Origin: Paenibacillus mucilaginosus 3016
GTDB lineage: Bacteria; Bacillota; Bacilli; Paenibacillales; NBRC-103111
Assembly (NCBI RefSeq): GCF_000250655.1
Contig: NC_016935.1
Span: forward strand, 1,258,001 to 1,322,000
Direction of reading: 5' to 3'
DNA: 64,000 bases
The notes below the pieces were generated by a model. That model was given only the letters and a program-made list of their open reading frames with translations. It did not search any database and was not told the DNA's origin. Numbering within the stretch: the first letter of the stretch is position 1; every line of letters starts with the position of its first letter. Positions 1 through 7,828 of the stretch are shown here, piece after piece. The position numbers and the translations under genes are program-made.

Positions 1-1
1 C

Positions 2-469
2 GCCCTGCAGCTGGCCCAGTACACGGCGATGCTGGCCAATAAGGGCAAGCGGCTGAAGCCGCTGTTCGTGGACCGGATCGTCACGTACGACAACAAGCAG
101 GTGGTCAAGGAAATCCAGCCGGAGGTCCTGGGCCAGGAGACGTACCCTGACACGTATTGGAACGTCATTCACCAGGGGATGCTCAAGGTGTCGAAGACCG
201 GCTTCGAAGGCAGCGAGGCGGATTACACCGTCGCTGCGAAGACGGGGACCTCCCAGATGTCGGTGGCCGGCAAGAGCCTGGAGAACGCCGTATTCATCGC
301 CTATGCCCCGGCGGAGAAGCCGAAGCTGGCTGTGGCGGTCGTCGTGCCCGAAGGCGGGTACGGGGCTTACGGCGCGGCGCCTATTGCCAGGAAGATTTTT
401 GATGCTTACAATGAACGCATAGGGCTTTACGGCACGCCGAAGGTCCCTGCAGGAGAGGAGCCGCAGTAA
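2..469 (+). CDS. Penicillin-binding protein, C-terminal end only (5' end outside window)
   Basis: The reading frame is open from base 2, so this is the tail of a larger gene. About 155 residues are visible, including the KTG box (AAKTGTS) of the transpeptidase domain and the closing segment GAAPIARKIFDAY. It is strikingly similar along its whole visible length to the C-terminus of the gene that follows, so the two are tandem paralogues. By family this is a class B penicillin-binding protein: a membrane-anchored transpeptidase cross-linking peptidoglycan stem peptides outside the cell. Its stop codon lies 2 bp before the next start, implying one operon. Which PBP2 or spore-specific subtype it is cannot be told from the fragment. 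Confidence 0.9.
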   Translation, partial: ALQLAQYTAMLANKGKRLKPLFVDRIVTYDNKQVVKEIQPEVLGQETYPDTYWNVIHQGMLKVSKTGFEGSEADYTVAAKTGTSQMSVAGKSLENAVFIAYAPAEKPKLAVAVVVPEGGYGAYGAAPIARKIFDAYNERIGLYGTPKVPAGEEPQ

Positions 470-471
470 GG

Positions 472-2526
472 ATGAAAAAGCCGATCGAGATGGAAGATCC
501 GACCAAACAGGAAACGTCGAAACGCCGCCATTTTACCATACGTATCAATTTGTTCTTCTTCTTTACCTTCTTCCTGTTCTCCGTCCTGATCGTGCGCCTT
601 GCGATGCTCCAATTCGTCGAGGGGAAAGAACTGAAAGCGGAAAAAGAAGAGATCAACAAAGCGAACACGCCGATCGCTCCCATCCGCGGTAATATCTATG
701 ACCGGCAGAAGGTGCCGCTGGCTTATACGACATCCACGCAGTCGCTGTATTTTCGGATCGAGCAGAACCAGCCCAAGGATGAGGTCGTGGCTCTCGCACA
801 GGAGCTGGCAAGAATCTTCTCCTTGTACGGGCGTTCAGGTGAGAAGCAGCCTACCGCTGAAGAAATCATTATCGAGATGGACGTCGGCTATGATCTCAAC
901 AAGCAGAAAACCAATGACGCGCCGAGTTATTACTCCGTTCCCCGTCGGCTCAAGACCGACCTCTCCAAGGAAGAGATCGCTTATCTGATGGAGCACCGGG
1001 ATGAGCTGAAGTGGCTGGAGATCATGGAGGAGAGCATCCGGCAGTACGACTATGAGAACACGCCGGCTGTCCAGCTTATTGGATACATGCGGCAGTTCTC
1101 CAAAGCTCGTGCGTCCAACCTGAATCTGGATCTCTACAAAGACAAAACGAAGACCGAGGGATACCTTGATACAGAGTATGTTGGCTACGACGGGATCGAG
1201 TACATGTACCAGGAGGAGCTCCGGGGCAAGAACGGTTTCAAGACATATCCCGTGAACGCCGCCCATAAGATCATCGGCAAGGTGGATGTTACCGCTCCAA
1301 CCAAGGGGAACAATCTGTACCTGACCATCGACCGGAACGTGCAGCTTGCTACCGAGAAGGCGATAACCGACCATTTGGCATGGTTAAAGGGGCCTGCGCG
1401 ATCCAACCGGTATGCGGCCAAGGGCTCGAATGCGGTAGCCGGCTATGCGGTGGCCATTGAAGTCAAGACCGGCAAAGTCGTGACGATGGCGAGCATGCCG
1501 GATTATGACCCGAAGGTCTGGTCCGGACCGATCTCGAGTGAAAAGTATGCCGAGATCCAGTCGAAGATCAACAATGGAACGATCACAACGGCTTATCCGG
1601 ACTATCCCGAAGACAAACTCAAATACCACCCGACGTCCATCGTATACATGGGCTCGGTCGTTAAGCCGCTGTCCGTGCTGATCGGGCTGAATGAAGGGCT
1701 GTTCACTACGAATACGGTCTATCAAGATACCGGGGTCTTCACGTACGGGAAGGACAACAATGCAAAGCTGTCTAACTCCGACGGTGCGGCCTGGGGGAAG
1801 ATTAATGCCACAGATGCCATTTGGCACTCTTCCAACACCTTCATGTCGGCGATGATCGGCCACGAGCTGCACCGAAGGAAGGGCACGGAGGCTGTCACGA
1901 TTTGGAAAGACTATCTGGCCAAATTCGGGCTGGGTGTGACTACGGGCAGCGGTTTGCACCGGGAGTACGCAGGACTCAGCGAATTCGAGACCAATACGAA
2001 GGAATCCGTCCAGCAGCGGATGGTCTTCGCGTCCTGGGGACAGAACGAGAAGTATACGACGCTGCAGCTGGCTCAATATGCGACAACGCTGGCTACGAAA
2101 GGGGAGCGGCTGAAGCCGCTGCTTGTAGACCGGATCGAGACATATGAGGGTCAGCTGATCAAGGAATTCAACGAGAAGGTTGTCCTCGATAAGACGGAAT
2201 TCCCCAAAACGTATTGGGACGCGGTCATCAGAGGGATGGCTAAGGTCGGCGTGCAGGGCTTCGATGACTTCCCATATACGCTTGCCCGCAAAACAGGTAC
2301 CTCCACCCAGCGCGTGGCCGGCGGCAAGGAGATCGACAACGCCGTCTTCATCGCCTTCGCTCCGATTGAGGATCCAAAGCTGGCCGTGGCGGTCGTTGTA
2401 CCCGAAGGGGGCTTCGGCTCCTACGGTGCCGCTCCCATCGCGCGCAAAATCTTTGACGCCTACGACCAGTACTATGGTCTGGACGGCAAACCCAAAGGGC
2501 CCAAAACACCGGTCACCACTCCATAA
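472..2526 (+). CDS. Class B penicillin-binding protein (PBP2-like transpeptidase)
   Basis: 684 residues. A basic N-terminus is followed by one membrane anchor (about residues 26-47), a dimerisation/pedestal region with the motif PIRGNIYDR (about 69-77), and a C-terminal transpeptidase domain. The three catalytic boxes are present: SVVK with nucleophile S395 and K398, SSN at 453-455, and KTG at 607-609, so an active D,D-transpeptidase acting outside the membrane is expected. The start lies 2 bp after the stop of the upstream paralogue; GGAG-like sequence inside that gene's end can serve as ribosome binding site. A terminator follows at 2538-2569. It could be an elongation or a sporulation-stage enzyme; the sequence alone does not decide this. 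Confidence 0.93.
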   Translation: MKKPIEMEDPTKQETSKRRHFTIRINLFFFFTFFLFSVLIVRLAMLQFVEGKELKAEKEEINKANTPIAPIRGNIYDRQKVPLAYTTSTQSLYFRIEQNQPKDEVVALAQELARIFSLYGRSGEKQPTAEEIIIEMDVGYDLNKQKTNDAPSYYSVPRRLKTDLSKEEIAYLMEHRDELKWLEIMEESIRQYDYENTPAVQLIGYMRQFSKARASNLNLDLYKDKTKTEGYLDTEYVGYDGIEYMYQEELRGKNGFKTYPVNAAHKIIGKVDVTAPTKGNNLYLTIDRNVQLATEKAITDHLAWLKGPARSNRYAAKGSNAVAGYAVAIEVKTGKVVTMASMPDYDPKVWSGPISSEKYAEIQSKINNGTITTAYPDYPEDKLKYHPTSIVYMGSVVKPLSVLIGLNEGLFTTNTVYQDTGVFTYGKDNNAKLSNSDGAAWGKINATDAIWHSSNTFMSAMIGHELHRRKGTEAVTIWKDYLAKFGLGVTTGSGLHREYAGLSEFETNTKESVQQRMVFASWGQNEKYTTLQLAQYATTLATKGERLKPLLVDRIETYEGQLIKEFNEKVVLDKTEFPKTYWDAVIRGMAKVGVQGFDDFPYTLARKTGTSTQRVAGGKEIDNAVFIAFAPIEDPKLAVAVVVPEGGFGSYGAAPIARKIFDAYDQYYGLDGKPKGPKTPVTTP

Positions 2527-2537
2527 CGTTTGTCCGG

Positions 2538-2569
2538 AAGCCTTCCTCGACGGAAGGCTTTCTTTTTTT
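2538..2569 (+). terminator. Rho-independent terminator after the PBP pair
   Basis: Stem AAGCCTTCC / GGAAGGCTT with a 5-nt loop, followed by TCTTTTTTT. It ends the PBP operon 12 bp after the stop codon. Confidence 0.9.
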
Positions 2570-2579
2570 GAGATAATTG

Positions 2580-2609
2580 TTGCACAAGGGAAACATATTT
2601 GTATATAAT
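2580..2609 (+). promoter_or_regulatory. Sigma-A-like promoter of the mnt-type operon
   Basis: TTGCAC (2580-2585), 18-bp spacer, TATAAT (2604-2609). It sits in the gap between the PBP terminator and the metal-transporter lipoprotein and is the only good match there. Confidence 0.6.
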
Positions 2610-2630
2610 AAAAATATAGTCGGGCGGGCA

Positions 2631-2672
2631 ATAATCATTGTCCCGTACAACAATCGTTATCGTGTACAACAA
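2631..2672 (+). promoter_or_regulatory. Candidate metalloregulator operator (dyad plus direct repeat)
   Basis: Imperfect inverted repeat ATAATCATTGT (2631-2641) and ACAATCGTTAT (2650-2660), 9 of 11 positions complementary, just downstream of the promoter. GTACAACA also occurs twice, at 2645 and 2664. The position suits a repressor such as MntR or Zur, but neither consensus is matched exactly, so the identity is inference. Confidence 0.4.
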
Positions 2673-2722
2673 AGAAGGACTGAGACAACTTTTTGGCACC
2701 ATATACATGGAGGAATAATACT

Positions 2723-3706
2723 ATGACTAAGATTGGAGCGAAGGCCGTGAAACCGAAGAAACCTATGCCGTCCTCATGGAAACGATTCATTATGACGATT
2801 TTGTTCCTTGGTTTGGCCGTAGGCCTTACCGCCTGCGGATCGGATGAACCGATACAAGCCGGGGTGTCCGGGAAATTAAAAATAACGGCGACGATCGGCA
2901 TGATTGCGGATATCGCGCGCGAGGTCGGCGGAGATCACGTGGAAGTGACGGGGCTGATGAAAGCAGGGGTCGACCCCCATCTGTATAAGGCCTCGCAGGG
3001 GGATGTCAAGAAGCTGGAGCAGGCGGATCTTATTCTGTATAACGGGCTGCACCTGGAAGGGAAGATGGTCGAGATCTTCGAGAACATGCAGAAAACGAAG
3101 CCTACGGTGGCGGTCTCGAAGAACATTCCGGAATCGAAGCTGCGCAGCATGGATGACGGCACGGCCTCGCATGACCCGCATATCTGGTTCGATGTCAAGC
3201 ATTGGATGACGGCGACGGAGACCGTCAGGGACGAACTCGTCAAGCTGGACGCCGCGCATGCGGAGGACTACAAGAAGAGTGCGGAAACGTATCTTGGCAA
3301 GCTGAAGGAGCTCGATGCCTACGCCAAGGAGCAGATCGCTTCGATTCCCGAGGGGCAGCGGGTTCTGGTGACGGCGCACGATGCCTTCGGATATTTCGGG
3401 GATGCCTACGGCATCAAGGTCATGGGCCTGCAGGGCATATCGACCGCATCGGAGCCGGGCTCCAAGGACGTCATCGATCTGAGGGACTATCTTGTGAAGA
3501 ACAAGATCAAAGCGGTATTCGTCGAATCCAGCGTGCCCAAGAAATCCATCGAGGCGATGATTGAAGGGGCCAAGAAGCAGGGACATGACATTGTGATCGG
3601 CGGAGAGCTGTTCTCCGACGCAATGGGCGAAGAAGGAACGGCTGAGGGTACGTACTTAGGCATGGTGCGGCATAATGTCGACACGATCGTCAAAGCTTTG
3701 AAGTAA
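2723..3706 (+). CDS. mntA: Manganese/zinc ABC transporter substrate-binding lipoprotein
   Basis: 327 residues, cluster A-I (TroA/PsaA/MntA) solute-binding protein. A signal peptide ends in the lipobox LTAC, so the protein should be lipid-anchored outside the membrane. Metal-ligand regions are visible: VDPHLY, NGLHLEG, HDPHIWFD, AHDAFGYF and SDAMG, and the segment GISTASEPGSKDV is typical of the Mn2+/Zn2+/Fe2+ group. The ATG at 2723 is chosen over an in-frame start 30 bp upstream because GGAGG ends 10 bp before it. First gene of an operon with the ATPase (3769) and two permeases. Mn is more likely than Zn because the His-rich loop of ZnuA-type proteins is absent; this is inference. Confidence 0.9.
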   Translation: MTKIGAKAVKPKKPMPSSWKRFIMTILFLGLAVGLTACGSDEPIQAGVSGKLKITATIGMIADIAREVGGDHVEVTGLMKAGVDPHLYKASQGDVKKLEQADLILYNGLHLEGKMVEIFENMQKTKPTVAVSKNIPESKLRSMDDGTASHDPHIWFDVKHWMTATETVRDELVKLDAAHAEDYKKSAETYLGKLKELDAYAKEQIASIPEGQRVLVTAHDAFGYFGDAYGIKVMGLQGISTASEPGSKDVIDLRDYLVKNKIKAVFVESSVPKKSIEAMIEGAKKQGHDIVIGGELFSDAMGEEGTAEGTYLGMVRHNVDTIVKALK

Positions 3707-3768
3707 CGTTGACGGCACACATATAGATACGGGCGTCTGGAGCCCGGCAGGAAGAGGAGTGAAGCGTT

Positions 3769-4536
3769 ATGGGAGCGTCGTTGTCACCATTGTCGGTTAA
3801 AGGCTTGACGGTAGCCTATCAGAAGAAACCGGTGCTGCGGGATATCGGATTCGAGATTCCCGAAGGCAAATTGATCGGAATCGTAGGACCGAACGGAGCG
3901 GGCAAGTCGACCCTGATCAAAGCCGTTCTGGGACTGATCCCGCGAGCATCCGGCCAAGTCTCGATCTACGGCAGACCGTACACGGAGCAGAGAAAACTCA
4001 TCGGCTATGTGCCCCAGCGCGAATCGGTGGATTGGGACTTTCCGACCTCGGCCCTGGACGTGGTCATGATGGGCCGCTACGGCCATCTTGGCTGGTTCAA
4101 GCGGCCCGGGGCGAAGGAGCGGGAACTCGCGATGGACTGCCTCGAGAAGGTCGGGATGGCCGACTTCGCGGGCCGGCAGATCTCGCAGCTCTCCGGCGGA
4201 CAGCAGCAGCGGATCTTCCTTGCACGGGCACTAGCGCAGGATGCCAGGCTGTATTTTATGGATGAGCCCTTCGTCGGTGTGGATGCGGCTACGGAGAAAG
4301 CCATCATTACACTGCTCAATGAGCTCAAGAAGCAGGGCAAGACCGTTCTCGTCGTCCATCACGACCTGGCCACGGTCAAGGAATACTTTGACTGGATTCT
4401 GCTGCTGAACGTGGAGCTCATGGGCATTGGTCCGGTCGGCGAATGGTTCACCAAGGAGCATCTGCAGCGCACGTACGGCGGACGTCTCGCGCTGCTGGAC
4501 AGGGACGATGACGCGGTCATCGTCTCGGCGAGGTGA
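3769..4536 (+). CDS. mntB: Metal ABC transporter ATP-binding protein
   Basis: 255 residues with all ABC ATPase motifs in order: Walker [10 protein letters not shown] (40-48), Q-loop in VPQRES, signature LSGGQQQR (about 141-148), Walker B LYFMDEP and the H-loop VVHHD. It energises uptake by the permeases encoded downstream. GGAAGAGGAG precedes the ATG. Its last codons overlap the next start region (GTGA at 4533-4536), suggesting translational coupling. Length and motifs fit MntB/ZnuC/TroB; the metal is inferred from the lipoprotein partner. Confidence 0.93.
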   Translation: MGASLSPLSVKGLTVAYQKKPVLRDIGFEIPEGKLIGIVGPNGAGKSTLIKAVLGLIPRASGQVSIYGRPYTEQRKLIGYVPQRESVDWDFPTSALDVVMMGRYGHLGWFKRPGAKERELAMDCLEKVGMADFAGRQISQLSGGQQQRIFLARALAQDARLYFMDEPFVGVDAATEKAIITLLNELKKQGKTVLVVHHDLATVKEYFDWILLLNVELMGIGPVGEWFTKEHLQRTYGGRLALLDRDDDAVIVSAR

Positions 4537-4541
4537 CGGCT

Positions 4542-5509
4542 ATGCTGACACTGCTCTTCGAGATGTTCCGCGATCCCAACGCCCAGTGGATTCTCCTGGG
4601 CAGCATGCTGCTCGGCCTCAGCAGCGGCGTGCTCGGCAGCTTCGCTTACCTCCGCAAGCAGAGCCTTTGGGGGATGCGCTGGCCCACGCCGCCCTGCCGG
4701 GCGTATGCATCGCCTTCATGCTGACGGGCACGAAGTCGATCTTCTTCTTCCTGATCGGCGCGGTGATCGCCGGCTTGGCCGCCACCTTCGGCATCGGATA
4801 TGTCACACGCCATACCCGGATCAAGCAGGATTCGGCCCTCGGCATCGTCCTCTCGGTCTTCTTCGGACTCGGCATCGTGCTGCTGACGAAGATCCAGCAT
4901 GGGGGCAGCGGCAATCAAAGCGGGCTCGACAAGTTCCTGTTCGGGCAGGCGGCCTCCATGGTGCACAGGGACGTCGTCACGATGGCCATCGTCGCCGTGC
5001 TGCTCGTGCTGGTCTGCACGCTGCTCTTCAAGGAGTTCAAGCTGCTGAGCTTTGATCAGGGCTTTGCCAAAGGGATCGGACTGCCCGTCGCATTCCTCGA
5101 CCAGTTCATGATGTTCCTGATCGTAGTGGCGGTGGTCGTCGGCATTCAGACCGTAGGCGTCGTGCTGATGTCCGCGCTGCTGATTACGCCGGCCGTATCG
5201 GCCCGCTATTGGACCGAGCGCCTTGGCGTCATGGTTGCCTTATCGGGCGCCTTCGGGGCGGTGAGCGGTTTCCTCGGCACCTGGATCAGCGGAGCGGCCA
5301 ATAATCTGCCGACCGGCCCCCTCAGTGTGCTGTCGGCGACGGCGCTGTTCGTGGTGTCGGTGCTGTTCGCTCCCCGGCGAGGCCTTGTGGCCAAGCTGCT
5401 CGAGCGGGCTGCGGTAAAAAAGGAGATCGTGCGGGAATTGAGGCCCCAAGCGCAGCTGCACAGCGTGCAGCAGACGGCTTCGGCAGCAGGAGAGGAGAGA
5501 GGCTCATGA
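4542..5509 (+). pseudogene. mntC: Metal ABC transporter permease, frameshifted
   Basis: An ABC-3 (ZnuB/MntC) permease split over two frames. The first part (from ATG 4542, preceded by AGGTGA 5 bp upstream) encodes about 42 residues ending FAYLRKQSLW; the family's next motif, GDALAHAALPG, appears in another frame from about 4670 and runs to the stop at 5509 with about seven membrane helices. Adding one T to the TTT run at about 4666 restores S-L-L-G-D-A-L-A-H and a full-length protein of about 322 residues. So the gene is either inactivated by a 1-bp loss or carries a homopolymer sequencing error. The frame after the break is otherwise undamaged, which argues for a recent event or an error. 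It overlaps mntD by ATGA. Confidence 0.85.
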
Positions 5510-6387
5510 ATGATTTCTGGATTATCCTGACGGCCTGCCTGGTCGCCTGCTCTTGCAGCATTCTTGGCTGCTTCCTCGTGCTTCGCCGCATGGCGATGAT
5601 CGGAGACGCGATCTCGCACTCCGTCCTGCCGGGTATCGTCATCGCGTTCCTGCTCAGCGGCTCGCGAGATTCCCTGTTCATGATGCTGGGCGCTTCGGTC
5701 ATCGGGCTCGTCACCGTGTTCCTCATCCAGTGGTTTCACCAGAGCGGCGTCCAGTCCGATGCCTCCATCGGCGTTGTCTTTACGGCCCTGTTCGCACTGG
5801 GCGTCCTGCTCGTCTCGCTGTATACGCGGCAGGTGGACCTTGATCTGGACTGCGTGCTCTACGGAGAGATCATCGCCGTCCCCTGGGAGACCCTGCAGGT
5901 GGGCGGCACGGATATCGGTCCCAAGGCGGTCTGGGCTCTGGGCCTCGTGCTCACTTTGAGCGTGGTGCTCATCAGCCTCTTCTACAAGCAGTTCAAAATC
6001 TGCGCGTTCGATCCGGCCATGGCCGCCGCTGTAGGCATTCCGGTAGCGCTGTTTCACTACCTGCTGATGGGCCTTGTCTCGGTAACGACGGTAGCCTCCT
6101 TCGAAAGCGTAGGCGCGATCCTCGTCGTAGGTATGCTCGTCGTCCCCGCGGCGACGGCTTACCTGCTGACCGAGGTGCTCAGCCGCATGATCATCTACAG
6201 CATGGGCATCGGCATCCTCAGCGCGGTCTCGGGATACTATGTCTCCGTGGTGCTGGACGCGTCCATCGCAGGCTGTATGATCACCATGGCCGGTGTCCTC
6301 TTCATCCTGGCCCTGCTCTTCTCCCCCTCGCACGGCGTCCTCGTCCGCAAGTGGCGGCAGAAGTGCGGCGCCGCCCGCACGGCCTGA
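5506..6387 (+). CDS. mntD: Metal ABC transporter permease
   Basis: 293 residues, ABC-3 permease family, about eight or nine hydrophobic helices. The cytoplasmic coupling motif MIGDAISHSVLPG (about residues 30-42), matching the one interrupted in the preceding gene, is intact here. ATG overlaps the stop of the frameshifted permease (ATGA) after AGGAGAGAGG, a coupled start. In B. subtilis mntABCD likewise has two permease genes, so loss of the first would leave an incomplete heterodimer unless this subunit can homodimerise. Confidence 0.92.
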   Translation: MNDFWIILTACLVACSCSILGCFLVLRRMAMIGDAISHSVLPGIVIAFLLSGSRDSLFMMLGASVIGLVTVFLIQWFHQSGVQSDASIGVVFTALFALGVLLVSLYTRQVDLDLDCVLYGEIIAVPWETLQVGGTDIGPKAVWALGLVLTLSVVLISLFYKQFKICAFDPAMAAAVGIPVALFHYLLMGLVSVTTVASFESVGAILVVGMLVVPAATAYLLTEVLSRMIIYSMGIGILSAVSGYYVSVVLDASIAGCMITMAGVLFILALLFSPSHGVLVRKWRQKCGAARTA

Positions 6388-6416
6388 CAGAGGCCTGCGT
6401 ATAGGCTCACAGCGCT

Positions 6417-6455
6417 AAAAAAGCTCCTTCCCGTACGATGGGAAGGAGCTTTTTA
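6417..6455 (+). terminator. Rho-independent terminator of the mnt operon
   Basis: AAAGCTCCTTCCC / GGGAAGGAGCTTT hairpin with 7-nt loop and flanking A and T tracts; can act in both directions. Confidence 0.9.
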
Positions 6456-6744
6456 CAGCCAAAGGGTGAGTACGTGGCGGCCTTGCTTTTCTTCCTGCCA
6501 CCTGCTCACGAAATAGCGGAACAGGGGTATCTTATTCGGGTATTTCCCGTGATTTCCCGGCGGTTAACGGAACTCAGATGCCTTATGGGCTTCTGATTCG
6601 ACGAAAAGCTTTTTTCTTCTGATTCTCCCCTTTCCTAAATCATTAGGAAAGGGGCTTTTCCTTTTGTGTTTTCTACTGCCCAGCGACGTATACCCTTTTT
6701 GAAAGTGACCTTTGAGCGAAGCTCAACGGAACGCAAAAAGGGTA
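6456..6744. other. Intergenic region with a second hairpin, no gene seen
   Basis: Between convergent mntD and the sugar isomerase. It holds a perfect 12-bp inverted repeat CCCCTTTCCTAA / TTAGGAAAGGGG (6627-6654, loop ATCA) followed by CTTTTCCTTTT, a second terminator-like hairpin. No start with a ribosome binding site and useful length was found. Confidence 0.6.
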
Positions 6745-7584
6745 CTACGAGCATCTCCAAACCTTCACGAATCCTTCCCGCGACCGCGCGAGCAGCTCCT
6801 CCGCCGGCTCGGCCGGCGGCTGCGGCGTCAGGATCTCCTGCGCCACAACGCCCCGGTACCCAATCTCCTGCAGTCCCTGCAGGAAGGCCGCCAGATCGAT
6901 CACGCCCTCGCCGGGGTACACGCGGTCATTATCGAGCACTTCGGAGACCGGCACATCCTTGGCATCGTTAATATGCACGTGCACAATCTGGTCCGCCCGC
7001 AGCTTCCGGATATCGTCGATGGTGCCGCCGGTCGTGTACCAATGATAGGCGTCGTACAGCAGGCCGACGTTGCTGCAGCCGATGGCATCGATCCAGTCGA
7101 GCGTCTCCTCTGGCGTCCAGATGAAAGGGTGCTTCCAGCGGGTACGCAGATGATGCGGGCCGACGAACTCGAGGCCGAGGCGGATGCCGTAAGCGCCCAG
7201 CATCTCGGCGCAGGTCCGCATCCGGCGGGTGGCCACCGCCATGAAGTGTGCCGACGGGTAGTCGGTCGATGGCAGCACATAGGTGCAGCAGCGCGTCACT
7301 CCGAGCTTGGCGGCCGCTTCCGCGTCCTTCACGAGACGGGGGAGACCGGCGCGGAACACCTCCTCCGACTGCCGCCATTCCGGAGACAGGCCGATGGAGC
7401 CGATGATCACGTCCTGCTCCTTCAGCACCTGCCGAACCCCTTCGGTTCCGGCGGCATCGATCCACGCTTCGAGCTCCGAGCCGCCGGCATCGACGGCACC
7501 GAACCCGTAGCGGGAAGCAAGCGAGACGAATTCCGGCAGGGGAGGGGTCTGGCCGAGTCCCGCCCGTGTAAGTCCTTTGATCAT
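6745..7584 (-). CDS. Sugar phosphate isomerase/epimerase family protein (AP endonuclease 2-type TIM barrel)
   Basis: 279 residues. The order of motifs fits the xylose-isomerase-like TIM barrel: GLGQTPPLPEFVSLASRYGFGAVDAGG at the start, LGLEFVGPHHLR with a metal-ligand Glu in the middle, LLYDAYHW, VHVHINDAKD and a late VAQEIL. Glu, Asp and His in these strands normally bind a divalent metal. Substrate is unknown; hydroxypyruvate/inosose-type isomerases are the usual assignments. Start: the ATG at 7584 has AAGGAG 10 bp upstream; a longer frame to 7656 lacks a site. It is divergent from asnB and has no obvious operon partner. Confidence 0.82.
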   Translation of the reverse strand: MIKGLTRAGLGQTPPLPEFVSLASRYGFGAVDAGGSELEAWIDAAGTEGVRQVLKEQDVIIGSIGLSPEWRQSEEVFRAGLPRLVKDAEAAAKLGVTRCCTYVLPSTDYPSAHFMAVATRRMRTCAEMLGAYGIRLGLEFVGPHHLRTRWKHPFIWTPEETLDWIDAIGCSNVGLLYDAYHWYTTGGTIDDIRKLRADQIVHVHINDAKDVPVSEVLDNDRVYPGEGVIDLAAFLQGLQEIGYRGVVAQEILTPQPPAEPAEELLARSREGFVKVWRCS

Positions 7585-7828
7585 GAAGAACACGCTCCTT
7601 TTCACGTACGATAGATGGGGACAGCCCTGCAATAGGGAGCCCTTGGGCGCCTCCATTCTAACGAACGGGCGGCAGGCTGTCTACTCGGAAATCACGACAT
7701 TCCCATGCAAAAGGGCGCCATTTCCTGAAAACGCTGCGAATATGCTATACTGTTGTATCGGACTATTACGTATGCGCTGACGGCGCGCCGCCTTGCGGAC
7801 ACCGCAGCTTGAGGAGGAAGAACACCAT

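Noticed and set aside
4427..4660. Apparent N-terminal extension of the mntC reading frame inside the ATPase gene
   Set aside because: It is out-of-frame translation of the ATPase; the true N-terminus lies in the other frame from 4542 and the two parts are joined by a frameshift.
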